Assembly: GCF_038181555.1 (NCBI RefSeq)
Contig: NZ_JBBWUA010000029.1
Location: 1 to 29,181, forward strand
Source of the DNA: Desulfitobacterium sp038181555
Lineage (GTDB): Bacteria > Bacillota > Desulfitobacteriia > Desulfitobacteriales > Desulfitobacteriaceae
Reading direction: 5' to 3'
DNA length: 29,181 nucleotides
This document shows positions 17,562 through 25,353 of this stretch, one piece after another. Position numbers and translations under genes: made by a program. Each line of letters starts with the position of its first letter. Position 1 is the first letter of the stretch. The notes under the pieces are model-generated. The model searched no databases. It was not told where the DNA came from and saw only the letters and a list, made by a program, of their open reading frames with translations.

Positions 17562-17610
17562 CAGGATATAGCTATAATCCACAGTTTGTTTAAGATTATT
17601 GTGAAATTAT

Positions 17611-17661
17611 AAAGCGGTTCTTGCACATGTACTATTGAGTTCATCGTGCAAGAACCGCTTT
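17611..17661. terminator. Bidirectional terminator between convergent genes
   Basis: Perfect 16-bp inverted repeat AAAGCGGTTCTTGCAC (17611-17626) and GTGCAAGAACCGCTTT (17646-17661), lying between the coiled-coil gene (+) and the SPFH gene (-). U-tracts are short on both sides. Confidence 0.8.
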
Positions 17662-17684
17662 GTAAATCCTATTTTGTGTAAACC

Positions 17685-18521
17685 TTATTGCCCGTTATTG
17701 ACGTCGATAAAAGGTACAGCACCACCTGTAACATTCGGCAGTTTACCATCCCACTTATCAATGGCTTTAATCTTGGCCTCAATTTCTCTTAGTTTCACGA
17801 GTTCAGGGGTAACTTCTTGTTTTTGAAGCCGGAGGGATTCGGCTTCTGCTTTTGCTTGTTCAATTTTTTGTTTGGCTTCAATTTCAATTCTTTGCAAATC
17901 GAGATTGGCCTTTAAGGCTTGCTGCTCGGCAATTTGTTTTTGCTCGATAGCGTTATTAAATTCTTCACTAAATTTAAATTCAGTAATATTAATTTCATCG
18001 AGAATCATAAAATACGTGGCTAATTTTGCCGAGAGCGTCTCCTTGATCTTAGCACTCACTTCAGAACGTTTAGAGATCAGCTCCTCAGCAGTATATTGAG
18101 CAGTTATTGCCTTGACTGCTTCGCCGATCGCTGGGTCGACAATTCTCTCACCATAAGATAACCCTACATTTTGATAAAGAGAATTCACTTGGTTAGGGTC
18201 AAGGTGAAAGTTAACTGCAACAGTTGTCGTGACGATTTGAAGGTCCTTTGACGCAGCAGTTTGATCAGATTGAGACTTTTGCACCCGCACATCTACAGGA
18301 ATCACACTTTGAATGAAAGGCATTTTAAAATGAAGACCTTCCGTTAAGACGACCGGACGGACAGCTCCTAATTGTAGCACAATGCCTCTTTGGCCGGCAT
18401 TTACAATGACAAAGGCATCCAGTGCTAGAAAGGCAAGAAGTACAAGCACTATACCGAAAGTAATGAAGCTTTTGTTCATTTTCAGCTTAGGGACCATATT
18501 GACAACTTTTTCAGAATCCAA
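17685..18521 (-). CDS. SPFH/prohibitin-family membrane protein
   Basis: 278 residues. One N-terminal membrane segment (about 20-40) is followed by an SPFH/Band 7 domain (about 42-200), including VIVNAGQRGIVLQLGAV, LTEGLHFKMPF and EKxIxDPAIGEAVKAI-type positions. An Ala/Glu/Lys/Gln-rich coiled coil (about 200-250) and a Pro-containing tail follow. Such proteins oligomerise in membrane microdomains and modulate membrane proteases or transporters. The start is the TTG at 18521, since GGGAGG is 8 bases upstream; a longer ATG reading from 18542 would include that site. No FtsH or NfeD partner is adjacent. Confidence 0.88.
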   Translation of the reverse strand: MDSEKVVNMVPKLKMNKSFITFGIVLVLLAFLALDAFVIVNAGQRGIVLQLGAVRPVVLTEGLHFKMPFIQSVIPVDVRVQKSQSDQTAASKDLQIVTTTVAVNFHLDPNQVNSLYQNVGLSYGERIVDPAIGEAVKAITAQYTAEELISKRSEVSAKIKETLSAKLATYFMILDEINITEFKFSEEFNNAIEQKQIAEQQALKANLDLQRIEIEAKQKIEQAKAEAESLRLQKQEVTPELVKLREIEAKIKAIDKWDGKLPNVTGGAVPFIDVNNGQ

Positions 18522-18671
18522 TTCGTATCCTCCCTTAAACATTATTTTAATGTAGAGATTACTCCTTCTCTAACTATACCTTACTCAGTTAGTAAAAATC
18601 TATGGTACTTTTATACTTTCTCTGAAGACAATAAAGAATGTATTAAAGTCAGATTATTCAGAAACCAATGA

Positions 18672-18700
18672 TTGACTTACAGTGCCATCTCTAGTATTGT
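18672..18700 (+). promoter_or_regulatory. Predicted sigma-A promoter for the thioesterase gene
   Basis: TTGACT (18672-18677) is followed after 17 bases by TATTGT (18695-18700), about 100 bases before the gene. The rest of this 280-base divergent region is AT-rich without another clear motif. Confidence 0.5.
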
Positions 18701-18803
18701 CTATTTAAACTACAATTATATTGGTTTATAGGTTTGTTAATGACTGTTATTAGTCTCTCATTACTAAGATATCAAAGCTAGTTTGAAAGGACTGGTGAAC
18801 ATT

Positions 18804-19235
18804 ATGAAGCATTTGCACAAAGAAATTACAGCTGAATACTTCAATAGTCTAGGAAAGGAATATTTGCCGGGATTGTTAAATGTAGAAATAGTTAGCCTGG
18901 ATGAAGGGAAACTAAACGGTAGCATGGAAATAAAGCATTTTCATATGGCACCTAATGGATATTTGCATGCAGCCAGTATAGTCGCTTTAGCTGATACATG
19001 TTGCGGATATGCGACAGTTGCTCATCTACCCGAGGGAGCACAGGGATTTACAACGATCGAACTGAAAAGTAATCACCTTGGTACTCAACGAGATGGAAAA
19101 ATCCATTGTGTTGCTACAGCACAGCATATGGGCAGAACAACCCAGGTTTGGGATGCAGTAGTCACATCTGAAGAAAGCGGTAAGAAAATTGCCATGTTCC
19201 GATGCACCCAAATGGTTTTATGGCCAAAGGAGTGA
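18804..19235 (+). CDS. PaaI-type hotdog thioesterase
   Basis: 143 residues. A hotdog fold is indicated by the central helix with APNGYLHAASIVALADTCC, in which the N-G-x-x-H-A motif is typical of PaaI/YdiI-type acyl-CoA thioesterases, and a following ...FTTIELKSNHLGTQRDG strand. It should hydrolyse an acyl- or aryl-CoA in the cytosol; the substrate cannot be told from sequence. The start is either ATG 18804 or GTG 18795; GGTGA lies 6 bases before the former. It is monocistronic, with a strong terminator downstream. Confidence 0.87.
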   Translation: MKHLHKEITAEYFNSLGKEYLPGLLNVEIVSLDEGKLNGSMEIKHFHMAPNGYLHAASIVALADTCCGYATVAHLPEGAQGFTTIELKSNHLGTQRDGKIHCVATAQHMGRTTQVWDAVVTSEESGKKIAMFRCTQMVLWPKE

Positions 19236-19255
19236 GTAGAAGAATTTATCCAGCT

Positions 19256-19306
19256 AAGCCCGATCCAAATTGGCAAGCGCTTGCTAATTTGGATCGGGCT
19301 TTTTTA
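19256..19306 (+). terminator. Terminator after the thioesterase gene
   Basis: AAGCCCGATCCAAATT starting at 19256 pairs with AATTTGGATCGGGCTT ending at 19302. The inner GCAAGC/GCTTGC also pairs. TTTTTT follows. Confidence 0.92.
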
Positions 19307-19385
19307 TTGTAATTATATTAGGGTGTCTTTTTATTTTTATCCAACTATCATGCAGAACTCAAAGGATGATGATATTACGTAAATT

Positions 19386-19469
19386 GGTAACAAAGAAAGG
19401 AAGTGACAATTTGCTGTCGAAATAATACTATAATTATTTTTAAGTGATTGATACTGACAGCTTGTTACC
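19386..19469. other. Nested stem region, possible structured RNA
   Basis: GGTAACAA (19386-19393) pairs with TTGTTACC (19462-19469), and GCTGTC (19413-19418) pairs with the directly adjacent GACAGC (19456-19461). AATAAT/ATTATT forms a third stem inside. It lies in the 250-base gap between the thioesterase terminator and the FRG gene. No known riboswitch family is recognised. Confidence 0.35.
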
Positions 19470-19562
19470 ATATTTCTGATTTTGCACATCAGTAGGATTT
19501 TGTCCATTAAACACCCGACTCATGAATGCCTTACTACATTAGTGAGGCAGTGTTTTGCCTAT

Positions 19563-20483
19563 TTAGATTTTAACATTCGACTTTGGAATATTTTGAATGG
19601 AGCTTGGGGCAGCAGCATACAGTTGGCCTTCCTCTTGGACTTCAAGGTTAATTTGACGGGAAACTTCAGTGATATCTGGGTAGAGCGTAAATCTTGTCAC
19701 ACCATAGCGCTCAAGTTGAGCAGAGATTAAAGGAATGCTCGCAGCATCGACACAGATTTCAAGGAGATAGTTTGAAGCGTCTGGCATAAGATTTAGCGGG
19801 GTAATTTCTTTCTCATGGGGAAATACAGTGAAAATACCTTTTTGAGCGACGATATGCGGGTTGTTTAAGGGACCGATAGCAGCGGCAGGTTTCTTGTTGG
19901 CAAGGATTTCAGCATTGGGTCCAAAGTAGAGATTGAAAGTTTCTTCATCGACATTGGGGATATAGCCGGGTGTAACAAAACTATGGAAGGAGAACGCTTC
20001 ATTGAGCCGAACGGGATTAAGAATCCAAACAGCGGCATCTGGTCGACCATCGTTGGCAGTCCGTCCATCCAATGCGAAGAAAAGGCCAGTGAGTGCGTCA
20101 CGACTCCAATCCAATATTCGGGTCGGCACCCCGTAATGCTGCATTATAAAGAGCCAGTGCCAATAAGCAGCTGGACCATTCGGTATTGGGAAAGAGGGCA
20201 ACCCCTGAACAAAAGGAATTGCATAGGACTTGAATTTAGATAGATAGATAATTTCCATGAGGGGATTACGTGGTTTTCGAGCGATGTTGGGTATTAGATC
20301 CCACGGAACTGGTTTTGATGGTTGGTTTAGTTCGTTTTGACCGCGGTACCATAATTCACATTTCCCAGTCGTGGTGCAGATTCTCTGGAATGCGTTATTT
20401 ACGGCATTTAGATACTCTTCAACACTCTTAATCCGAGCCACACATTGAGTAACCGTACTTGTAGGCTGTATTACATTATGCAT
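19563..20483 (-). CDS. FRG-domain protein
   Basis: 306 residues. The FRG domain (Pfam PF08867) is clear: WYRGQ at 45-49 (the name-giving Y-R-G), then QHYGVPTRILDWS at 115-127 and LTGLFFALD at 131-139. It has no signal peptide or membrane segment, so it is cytosolic. The family's biochemical activity is not established to my knowledge; members are scattered, and some lie in defence or mobile regions. GGGGAGGTGGGG precedes the ATG at 20483. That site can pair with CCCACCT just upstream in the RNA (20510-20516 with 20487-20493), which could limit translation. It is beside a palindrome-rich stretch and an IS91-like element. Confidence 0.88.
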   Translation of the reverse strand: MHNVIQPTSTVTQCVARIKSVEEYLNAVNNAFQRICTTTGKCELWYRGQNELNQPSKPVPWDLIPNIARKPRNPLMEIIYLSKFKSYAIPFVQGLPSFPIPNGPAAYWHWLFIMQHYGVPTRILDWSRDALTGLFFALDGRTANDGRPDAAVWILNPVRLNEAFSFHSFVTPGYIPNVDEETFNLYFGPNAEILANKKPAAAIGPLNNPHIVAQKGIFTVFPHEKEITPLNLMPDASNYLLEICVDAASIPLISAQLERYGVTRFTLYPDITEVSRQINLEVQEEGQLYAAAPSSIQNIPKSNVKI

Positions 20484-20486
20484 TTC

Positions 20487-20516
20487 CCCACCTCCCCTAT
20501 AATATATGAAGGTGGG
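20487..20516 (-). promoter_or_regulatory. Hairpin covering the FRG gene's ribosome binding site
   Basis: In the minus-strand RNA, CCCACCT (from 20516-20510) can pair with AGGTGGG (from 20493-20487), which is part of the ribosome binding site. The enclosed loop holds the rest of the GGGGAGG. Confidence 0.35.
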
Positions 20517-20654
20517 TGTAAGTGCGGAAGTGATGAAGGTCTTATAAAGGAAATTTGGAGAGGGCAGAATGAGTCAATTTCAATCGATTTCCATTTAGAA
20601 TCTTCACCTTCCATTATTCTTATATAGCGTGCTAAAATGATACGGAAGCCCAAG

Positions 20655-20674
20655 GGCCGCCGTCCATGGCGGCC
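20655..20674. repeat. GC-rich palindrome
   Basis: GGCCGCC (20655-20661) pairs with GGCGGCC (20668-20674) across GTCCAT. CCCAA and TTGGG flank it and can add an outer stem with an internal loop. It stands out in GC from its AT-rich surroundings. Confidence 0.6.
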
Positions 20675-20711
20675 TCTGAATTTGGGGGCGTACGGCATCG
20701 GATAACTAATT

Positions 20712-20815
20712 AGAGATTTATGATGTTCTCTAGACATAGAAGAAGCCATCGATCAAATCAATGGCTTAATATCACTCGGTATCTCAATGCAATTTAAAGA
20801 ACATCATAAATCTCT
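20712..20815. repeat. 18-bp perfect inverted repeat with an internal hairpin
   Basis: AGAGATTTATGATGTTCT (20712-20729) is repeated in inverted orientation as AGAACATCATAAATCTCT (20798-20815). The 68-base loop contains AAGCCAT/ATGGCTT (20743-20749 and 20761-20767). It sits in the 534-base gene-free gap between the FRG gene and the transposase. Confidence 0.7.
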
Positions 20816-20882
20816 TGTTGTACTGAAGCGTCTGCCGAGCATTGCCGGTCTATGGGAATTCAATCTTTTCTCTCCAGGCTAA
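20724..20882 (+). pseudogene. Possible remnant reading frame
   Basis: The plus-strand frame stays open for 52 codons and reads like protein (EEAIDQINGLISLGISMQ then FKEHHKSLVVLKRLPSIAG) before a TAA at 20880. There is no start codon with a ribosome site; a TGA precedes at 20721. It may be a broken gene fragment left beside the IS, or chance. I do not recognise a family. Confidence 0.25.
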
Positions 20883-21017
20883 AATTTGCTTAATGAAAGT
20901 AATCTGAGAGTGATCGCCCTTAAATTGACCTCGAAACAGAGAAGATGCTCATGCATAGATAGACTTTCCCCCTCCCCAATAAAGAGGCAATTTAAAGAAG
21001 TATTCTGTTGCCAAGAA

Positions 21018-22121
21018 TCATGGACTAGCACATGAAAGTTTGGGAAATAGAAGGGTCACAAAATGAGAACCACCGCATTCGCAACAGGTTTTCGTGTATT
21101 TAGGAGGGGGTTGTTTCTTACGCTGAGTTCCCGTAAGAAACATACATTTCAAAAGCTTAACTCCAATATTTCTGCTGCTTAGAAGGCCGTAATGCCTAAC
21201 CTTCACTAATCCGTCGGGAAGAACATGAAGGAGGAACCGCCTAGCAAATTCAGAAGCATCCAGAGTCATGACCTTAGGCTTATTGCCATCCTTGTAATCC
21301 TTCCAAGCAAAACTCACGGTTTTTCCATCAAAGGACTTAATTCGGGAATTGCTAATCGCCACCCTGTGAGTATAGCGACCCAGATACTTCACAACATGAG
21401 CAGGGGATTTAAAAGGCTTCTTACAAAAGACAACCCACTCCTTAGAATATAAATCATCTAAGAGAGTAAGAAAGTTATCTCTAATCGACAGCGGGGTAGC
21501 ATTATTAAAAAAGGCAAGTTCTCTATTGTCATAAGCCTGTCTAAGAAGATAAAGAAACTTTCCTCTAAACTTTCTTGAAACCACTTTTACCGGAATGAAG
21601 AACTTCTTTCTTGATCGGACAAACCGAAGGCTGTCCGTAGAAAGCCCTCCTCCTGGGACAATACAATGAACATGAGGATGAAAGGATAAATTCTGCCCCC
21701 AAGTATGAAGCACTGAAGTCACCCCAGTGGTTGCACCGAGGAATTTAGGGTCTTTAGCCAATTCAACAAGGGTATGACTTGCAGCTTTAAGAAGTAAAGA
21801 ATAGAGCAGTTTCTGATTCTGGAAAACAAGGGTGTTCAGTTCCTGAGGGAGAGTAAAAACAATGTGGAAGTAACCAACAGGCAGAATTTTGGCCATCTGA
21901 GCCTCAACCCACTGCTCTTGAACCGAGTGTTGGCATTTAGGGCAATGCCTGTTGCGACAGGAATTGTAGGCAACATCGACCGAACCACACTCCGTGCAAA
22001 CCTCTGAATGGTATCCCATAGATGAAGTCCGACATCGGCGAATCATATGAAAGGCTTTGGCTTGAGCAGGGGACATTGACTTAAGGCGAACCTGATTAAA
22101 GATATCTTGAAGTTCAGGCAT
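21018..22121 (-). CDS. tnpA: IS91-family HUH/Y2 transposase
   Basis: 367 residues. An N-terminal zinc-binding domain (about 28-66) has H38, C42, C45, C55, H59, C60 and C63. The HUH nuclease motif is H148-P-H150-V-H152 (U is hydrophobic V) in SFHPHVHCIVPGGG, and the two catalytic tyrosines are Y246 and Y250 in KYLGRYTHR. A C-terminal CxxC (CCECGG) follows. All catalytic residues are intact, so it is potentially active. The ATG at 22121 overlaps the recombinase stop codon (ATGCCTGA), so translation is coupled; longer readings to 22208 would overlap the upstream gene. Confidence 0.92.
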   Translation of the reverse strand: MPELQDIFNQVRLKSMSPAQAKAFHMIRRCRTSSMGYHSEVCTECGSVDVAYNSCRNRHCPKCQHSVQEQWVEAQMAKILPVGYFHIVFTLPQELNTLVFQNQKLLYSLLLKAASHTLVELAKDPKFLGATTGVTSVLHTWGQNLSFHPHVHCIVPGGGLSTDSLRFVRSRKKFFIPVKVVSRKFRGKFLYLLRQAYDNRELAFFNNATPLSIRDNFLTLLDDLYSKEWVVFCKKPFKSPAHVVKYLGRYTHRVAISNSRIKSFDGKTVSFAWKDYKDGNKPKVMTLDASEFARRFLLHVLPDGLVKVRHYGLLSSRNIGVKLLKCMFLTGTQRKKQPPPKYTKTCCECGGSHFVTLLFPKLSCASP

Positions 22122-22974
22122 GGGAATCCCCACGATCAAGGGGACTTCTGACCGAGGCCAGATGAGCCGTAGAAAGATGAATATATTTAGAGGTAGTAGA
22201 AATATCACTATGCCCCATTAACATCTGGATGGTACGAAGATCAGCACGGTCCTCAAGTAAATGGGTAGCAAAACTATGGCGAAGGGTATGAACAGAACCC
22301 GGCTTCGTGACCCCAGATTTAGATTTCGCCTGCTGAAAAACGTGTTGGATATTTCTTGTGGCAAGGGGTTTTCCCTCAATAGGTCCTGGAAAGAGAAGAT
22401 CCTTGGGACGATAAAGTTTCCAGTAGAGTCTCAACTGTTTTAGGTTTTCCAGAGAAAGAACGGTTAAGCGGTCTTTGTTTCCCTTGCCTTGATTCACGCG
22501 AATAAGCATACTTTCAGAATCGATATCTGAGACCCGAAGATTGAGGGTCTCGCTAATTCGCAGGCCAGAAGAGTACGTGGTAAGAAGAATAGTTTTATGC
22601 TTAAGATTGTTTATTTGATGCAAAATGGTTAGAATCTCATCCTGAGAAAGAACATGGGGAAGCGACTTAGGTCGCTTAGGACGAACAATAACATCATCCG
22701 ACCAACTGAGGCTGAGAACCTTATTAAAGAAGAGCTTAAACGCATTACAGGAAATGTTAATATTACTGTAGCTAATCCCGGATTTAATGCGATAATAGAG
22801 ATAGAGTTTAAGTTCATCGGGAGAGACCTCTGGGGCAAGCTTGTTAAAATGTTTTTCGAGCATCCTTAAATGAGAGAGATAATGTCTTTGGGTTTGAGAA
22901 GAAAGCCCCCGGAGTTCCATTTCAATTTTCATCTTCTGAAGATGAGGCGAGAGAATTTGACAGTTTTGAGGCAT
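22114..22974 (-). CDS. Tyrosine recombinase (phage-integrase family) of the IS91-like element
   Basis: 286 residues. A SAM-like N-terminal core-binding domain (about 10-90) and a catalytic domain (about 105-275) carry the full set R139 (SSGLRISE), K164 (GKGNKDR), H229 and R232 (HTLRHSFATH), H255 (LMGHSDIST) and the nucleophile Y264 (TSKYIHL). The ATG at 22974 is chosen over the longer reading because AAAGGATGA lies upstream. It is the first gene of a two-gene operon with the transposase, with an 8-base overlap. Its role in IS91-type transposition is not established. Confidence 0.92.
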   Translation of the reverse strand: MPQNCQILSPHLQKMKIEMELRGLSSQTQRHYLSHLRMLEKHFNKLAPEVSPDELKLYLYYRIKSGISYSNINISCNAFKLFFNKVLSLSWSDDVIVRPKRPKSLPHVLSQDEILTILHQINNLKHKTILLTTYSSGLRISETLNLRVSDIDSESMLIRVNQGKGNKDRLTVLSLENLKQLRLYWKLYRPKDLLFPGPIEGKPLATRNIQHVFQQAKSKSGVTKPGSVHTLRHSFATHLLEDRADLRTIQMLMGHSDISTTSKYIHLSTAHLASVRSPLDRGDSHA

Positions 22975-23078
22975 GACAATCATCCTTTCTGAGTAAAATC
23001 GGGTTAGCAAAAGAATGATATCATGCCTCATTATATATTTGGTTTAAAAAAGCCACCGCGCAGCGGTTTAGTACAACA

Positions 23079-23134
23079 GAGGAGTCCCGCAACTAGAGGA
23101 CGATGCATGTGGTTGGGACGCTGCGGGACTCCTC
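23079..23134. repeat. GC-rich 13-bp inverted repeat, probable IS end
   Basis: GAGGAGTCCCGCA (23079-23091) and TGCGGGACTCCTC (23122-23134) are perfect inverted copies with a 30-base loop. A smaller CCGC/GCGG hairpin lies at about 23056-23066. The GC-rich stretch 23050-23155 contrasts with its AT-rich flanks and lies upstream of the recombinase gene. Confidence 0.7.
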
Positions 23135-23161
23135 GGGACGTTATGCGACAGGCGATTGGGG

Positions 23162-23857
23162 ATGGTCTTTGTGGAAAGTAAGCTTGATAAAGTCGTGGGT
23201 GACATATATGTATATGCAACCTGGGATGATGAATGGGACACGTATAATAATTGTTATATACTACTCCGAGAAGATGATGTAATTTTGATCGATTCTGGAA
23301 AGAAGGAACATTCCGCCCATTTATTGTCCGCGTTAGAAAAGTTAGGGAAAATGCCAGAAGATGTTACTCATATAATATTCACCCATGGGCATAGAGACCA
23401 TGTAGGAGGAAGCGTGGTTTTCCCAAGGGCTACAAAAGTCATCCATAGGGAAGATTTATTCTTACTAGATTCTGAAATGAAAACATCATTTAAAATATTA
23501 GAGTCGGATCATGGAAAAATTCAGGACCTTATATACTTTAAAGTGTTACACCATACAAATGGTTCCATTGTGATATACGAACCAGAGCATAGAATTATTT
23601 TCTGTGGTGATTTCATTTGTTTTTTTGGTCAAGAAATCCCCCCAGAAGGGTTTGTCTCTGAAGGAATTGCTCTTTGCGATTGGTTTCAACAACTTGTGGT
23701 ACAGTTATCACCGGAAGAGAAAGAATCATTACGGGTAGATCAACTTTATTCAGGGTTAAGGAAATTACAATATATAAACTCAAATTATCTTTGTACTGGA
23801 CATGGCCCTGTTATATGCGGAGCAATCAACTCGTTCTTTAGATTACTGTTGAAATGA
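23162..23857 (+). CDS. MBL-fold metallo-hydrolase
   Basis: 231 residues. The metallo-beta-lactamase core is intact: an N-terminal strand pair, LIDSGK, the zinc motif THGHRDHVGG (about residues 74-83), a later His in LHHTNGS, the bridging Asp in FCGDFI and a C-terminal His in CTGHGPV. It should be a soluble di-zinc hydrolase; the substrate is unknown. The start is unclear: TTG 23156, ATG 23162 and GTG 23171 are all possible and none has a good ribosome site. The start abuts the inferred IS terminus, so the native 5' region may have been displaced. It is followed by a lipoprotein gene. Confidence 0.87.
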   Translation: MVFVESKLDKVVGDIYVYATWDDEWDTYNNCYILLREDDVILIDSGKKEHSAHLLSALEKLGKMPEDVTHIIFTHGHRDHVGGSVVFPRATKVIHREDLFLLDSEMKTSFKILESDHGKIQDLIYFKVLHHTNGSIVIYEPEHRIIFCGDFICFFGQEIPPEGFVSEGIALCDWFQQLVVQLSPEEKESLRVDQLYSGLRKLQYINSNYLCTGHGPVICGAINSFFRLLLK

Positions 23858-23889
23858 AAGTGCGCTTGTTTTATGAAATAGGAGGGAGC

Positions 23890-24378
23890 ATGAAAAAGTT
23901 TTTGCCTTTAGTATTCATTTTTTGCCTAACCACATCATTAGTTGGATGTAGCGGAAAAACATACAACACAGGAGAAATGCTTGGAGTAATTGCCAAAGAA
24001 TTAGATTTAGATGTTTCTGTGCAGTTAATTGACACCATTGAGTTGGATGATGTCGTACTTGCTTGCTATATGACTGGTAACGAATATCAGGCGCACACGT
24101 ACGGATACGCAGAGTTTGAAAAACGGCAAAATGGTTATAAGTATTTGCGCACTTACTCTACGATGGAAAGAGGCATGGATTTGCGTAGTGCAATATATCA
24201 CGACTCATATTTGTTTATTAGTAATAATATGAAGAGCCAAAATCTACGAATTCAATTCGAAAATGGGAAGGAAAAATTGATTGTAATAGACAAAATCCCA
24301 TTTGTATATTACCTAGAAAACGCATCAAATTTTGAATATCATTTTTTAGATAAAGATGGCAAAGAACTTTCGCCTTAA
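23890..24378 (+). CDS. Putative lipoprotein
   Basis: 162 residues. A type II signal peptide ends in the lipobox LVGC (Cys20), so the mature protein should be anchored on the outer face of the membrane. The remainder is a mixed alpha/beta domain with no family I recognise. GGAGGGAGC precedes the ATG at 23890; an earlier ATG at 23854 overlaps the MBL stop and lacks a site. The 32-base gap to the MBL gene suggests co-transcription. Confidence 0.8.
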   Translation: MKKFLPLVFIFCLTTSLVGCSGKTYNTGEMLGVIAKELDLDVSVQLIDTIELDDVVLACYMTGNEYQAHTYGYAEFEKRQNGYKYLRTYSTMERGMDLRSAIYHDSYLFISNNMKSQNLRIQFENGKEKLIVIDKIPFVYYLENASNFEYHFLDKDGKELSP

Positions 24379-24432
24379 TAAGATTATAGTAAGAAAAGAT
24401 CATTATGTTTGCTACATTCAGGAGGTATGAAT

Positions 24433-25353
24433 ATGAATGTTTTAATTTTTGGAGGAACAGGTTTTTTAGGAAGGAAACTTACCAAGGAGTTACTCTCTAG
24501 TGGTTACAAAGTATCCGTTATATCAAGAAAGAGGCAAATCTCAGCGGATAAAGATAGTGATGTTGATTTAATTGAGTGGGATTATAAATCCCCTCTATCG
24601 TCAATTAACAATGTTAAAGAATATGAAGTTGTTATTAATTTTGCAGGAGAATCAATTGGTAACCGTCGTTGGTCAAATTCGGTTAAGCAAGAAATATTGA
24701 AAAGCAGAATAAATACTACTCGCTCCATCGTTAACGCCATTAATGATGGGACGATGAGCCCTAAAGTTCTGATTAACGCTTCAGCAGTAGGATACTATGG
24801 GTTTCGTCAGGATGAAAAGATTACAGAGAGTGAAGGACCCGGACAGGATTTTCTTGCGGAAGTGTGTCAGAAATGGGAAGCTGAAGCTTATAAGGTCAAA
24901 AATGACTTTACCCGAGTGGTTACTATACGTACTGGGGTAGTACTAGGCAGCCAAGGCGCTCTTACAAGAATGGTCATGCCCTTTAAGTTTTATGTTGGTG
25001 GCCCTCTAGGTAAAGGAACCCAGTGGCTTCCGTGGATTCATGTTGAAGATCATATTAGAATGGTTAGGTTCATTATCGAACACGAAGAGATTACAGGGCC
25101 TGTAAATGGAACATCACCAGCACCAGTAAGAATGAAAGATTTTTCAACGATTTTAGGAGAAGTTTTAAAGAAACCATCATGGTTTCCCGTTCCCGAATTT
25201 ATATTGAAGATTGCCTTAGGCCAAATGTCTGAGATGTTATTAAATGGTCAAAGGGCTATTCCTCAAAAAATTAGTGATATTGGTTTTGAATTTAAATTTC
25301 CTGATTTAAGGTCTGCTCTAGAGGAAGCATTGGGGAACCGGAACGTCGTCTAA
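24433..25353 (+). CDS. TIGR01777-family NAD(P)-dependent epimerase-like protein
   Basis: 306 residues. A Rossmann N-terminus with GGTGFLGRKL (about 7-16) binds NAD(P). Family signatures of TIGR01777 (SulA/YfcH-type, short-chain extended family) follow: INFAGESIGNRRW, SAVGYYG and TRVVTIRTGVVLG. A C-terminal DUF1731 part contains NGQRA.P and DIGFEFKFPDLRSALEE. The substrate is not known. AGGAGG (24420-24425) lies 7 bases before the ATG at 24433, which is therefore preferred to ATG 24427 and TTG 24409. Confidence 0.92.
   Translation: MNVLIFGGTGFLGRKLTKELLSSGYKVSVISRKRQISADKDSDVDLIEWDYKSPLSSINNVKEYEVVINFAGESIGNRRWSNSVKQEILKSRINTTRSIVNAINDGTMSPKVLINASAVGYYGFRQDEKITESEGPGQDFLAEVCQKWEAEAYKVKNDFTRVVTIRTGVVLGSQGALTRMVMPFKFYVGGPLGKGTQWLPWIHVEDHIRMVRFIIEHEEITGPVNGTSPAPVRMKDFSTILGEVLKKPSWFPVPEFILKIALGQMSEMLLNGQRAIPQKISDIGFEFKFPDLRSALEEALGNRNVV

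Larger units (their letters stand above)
21018..23134 (-). mobile_element. IS91-like element with a tyrosine recombinase gene (minimum extent)
   Basis: It contains an HUH/Y2 transposase and an upstream, translationally coupled tyrosine recombinase, an arrangement known in a subset of IS91-family elements. The integrase-side end is probably near the GC-rich 13-bp inverted repeat (23079-23134). The transposase-side end could not be placed; it lies between 20640 and 21017. IS91 elements use rolling-circle-type transposition and do not make terminal inverted or target-site repeats, so the borders cannot be read from duplications. Confidence 0.75.

Noticed and set aside
22114..22974. Prophage or integrative element integrase
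   Set aside because: It is coupled to an IS91-type transposase with no phage or conjugation genes around and no tRNA att site.
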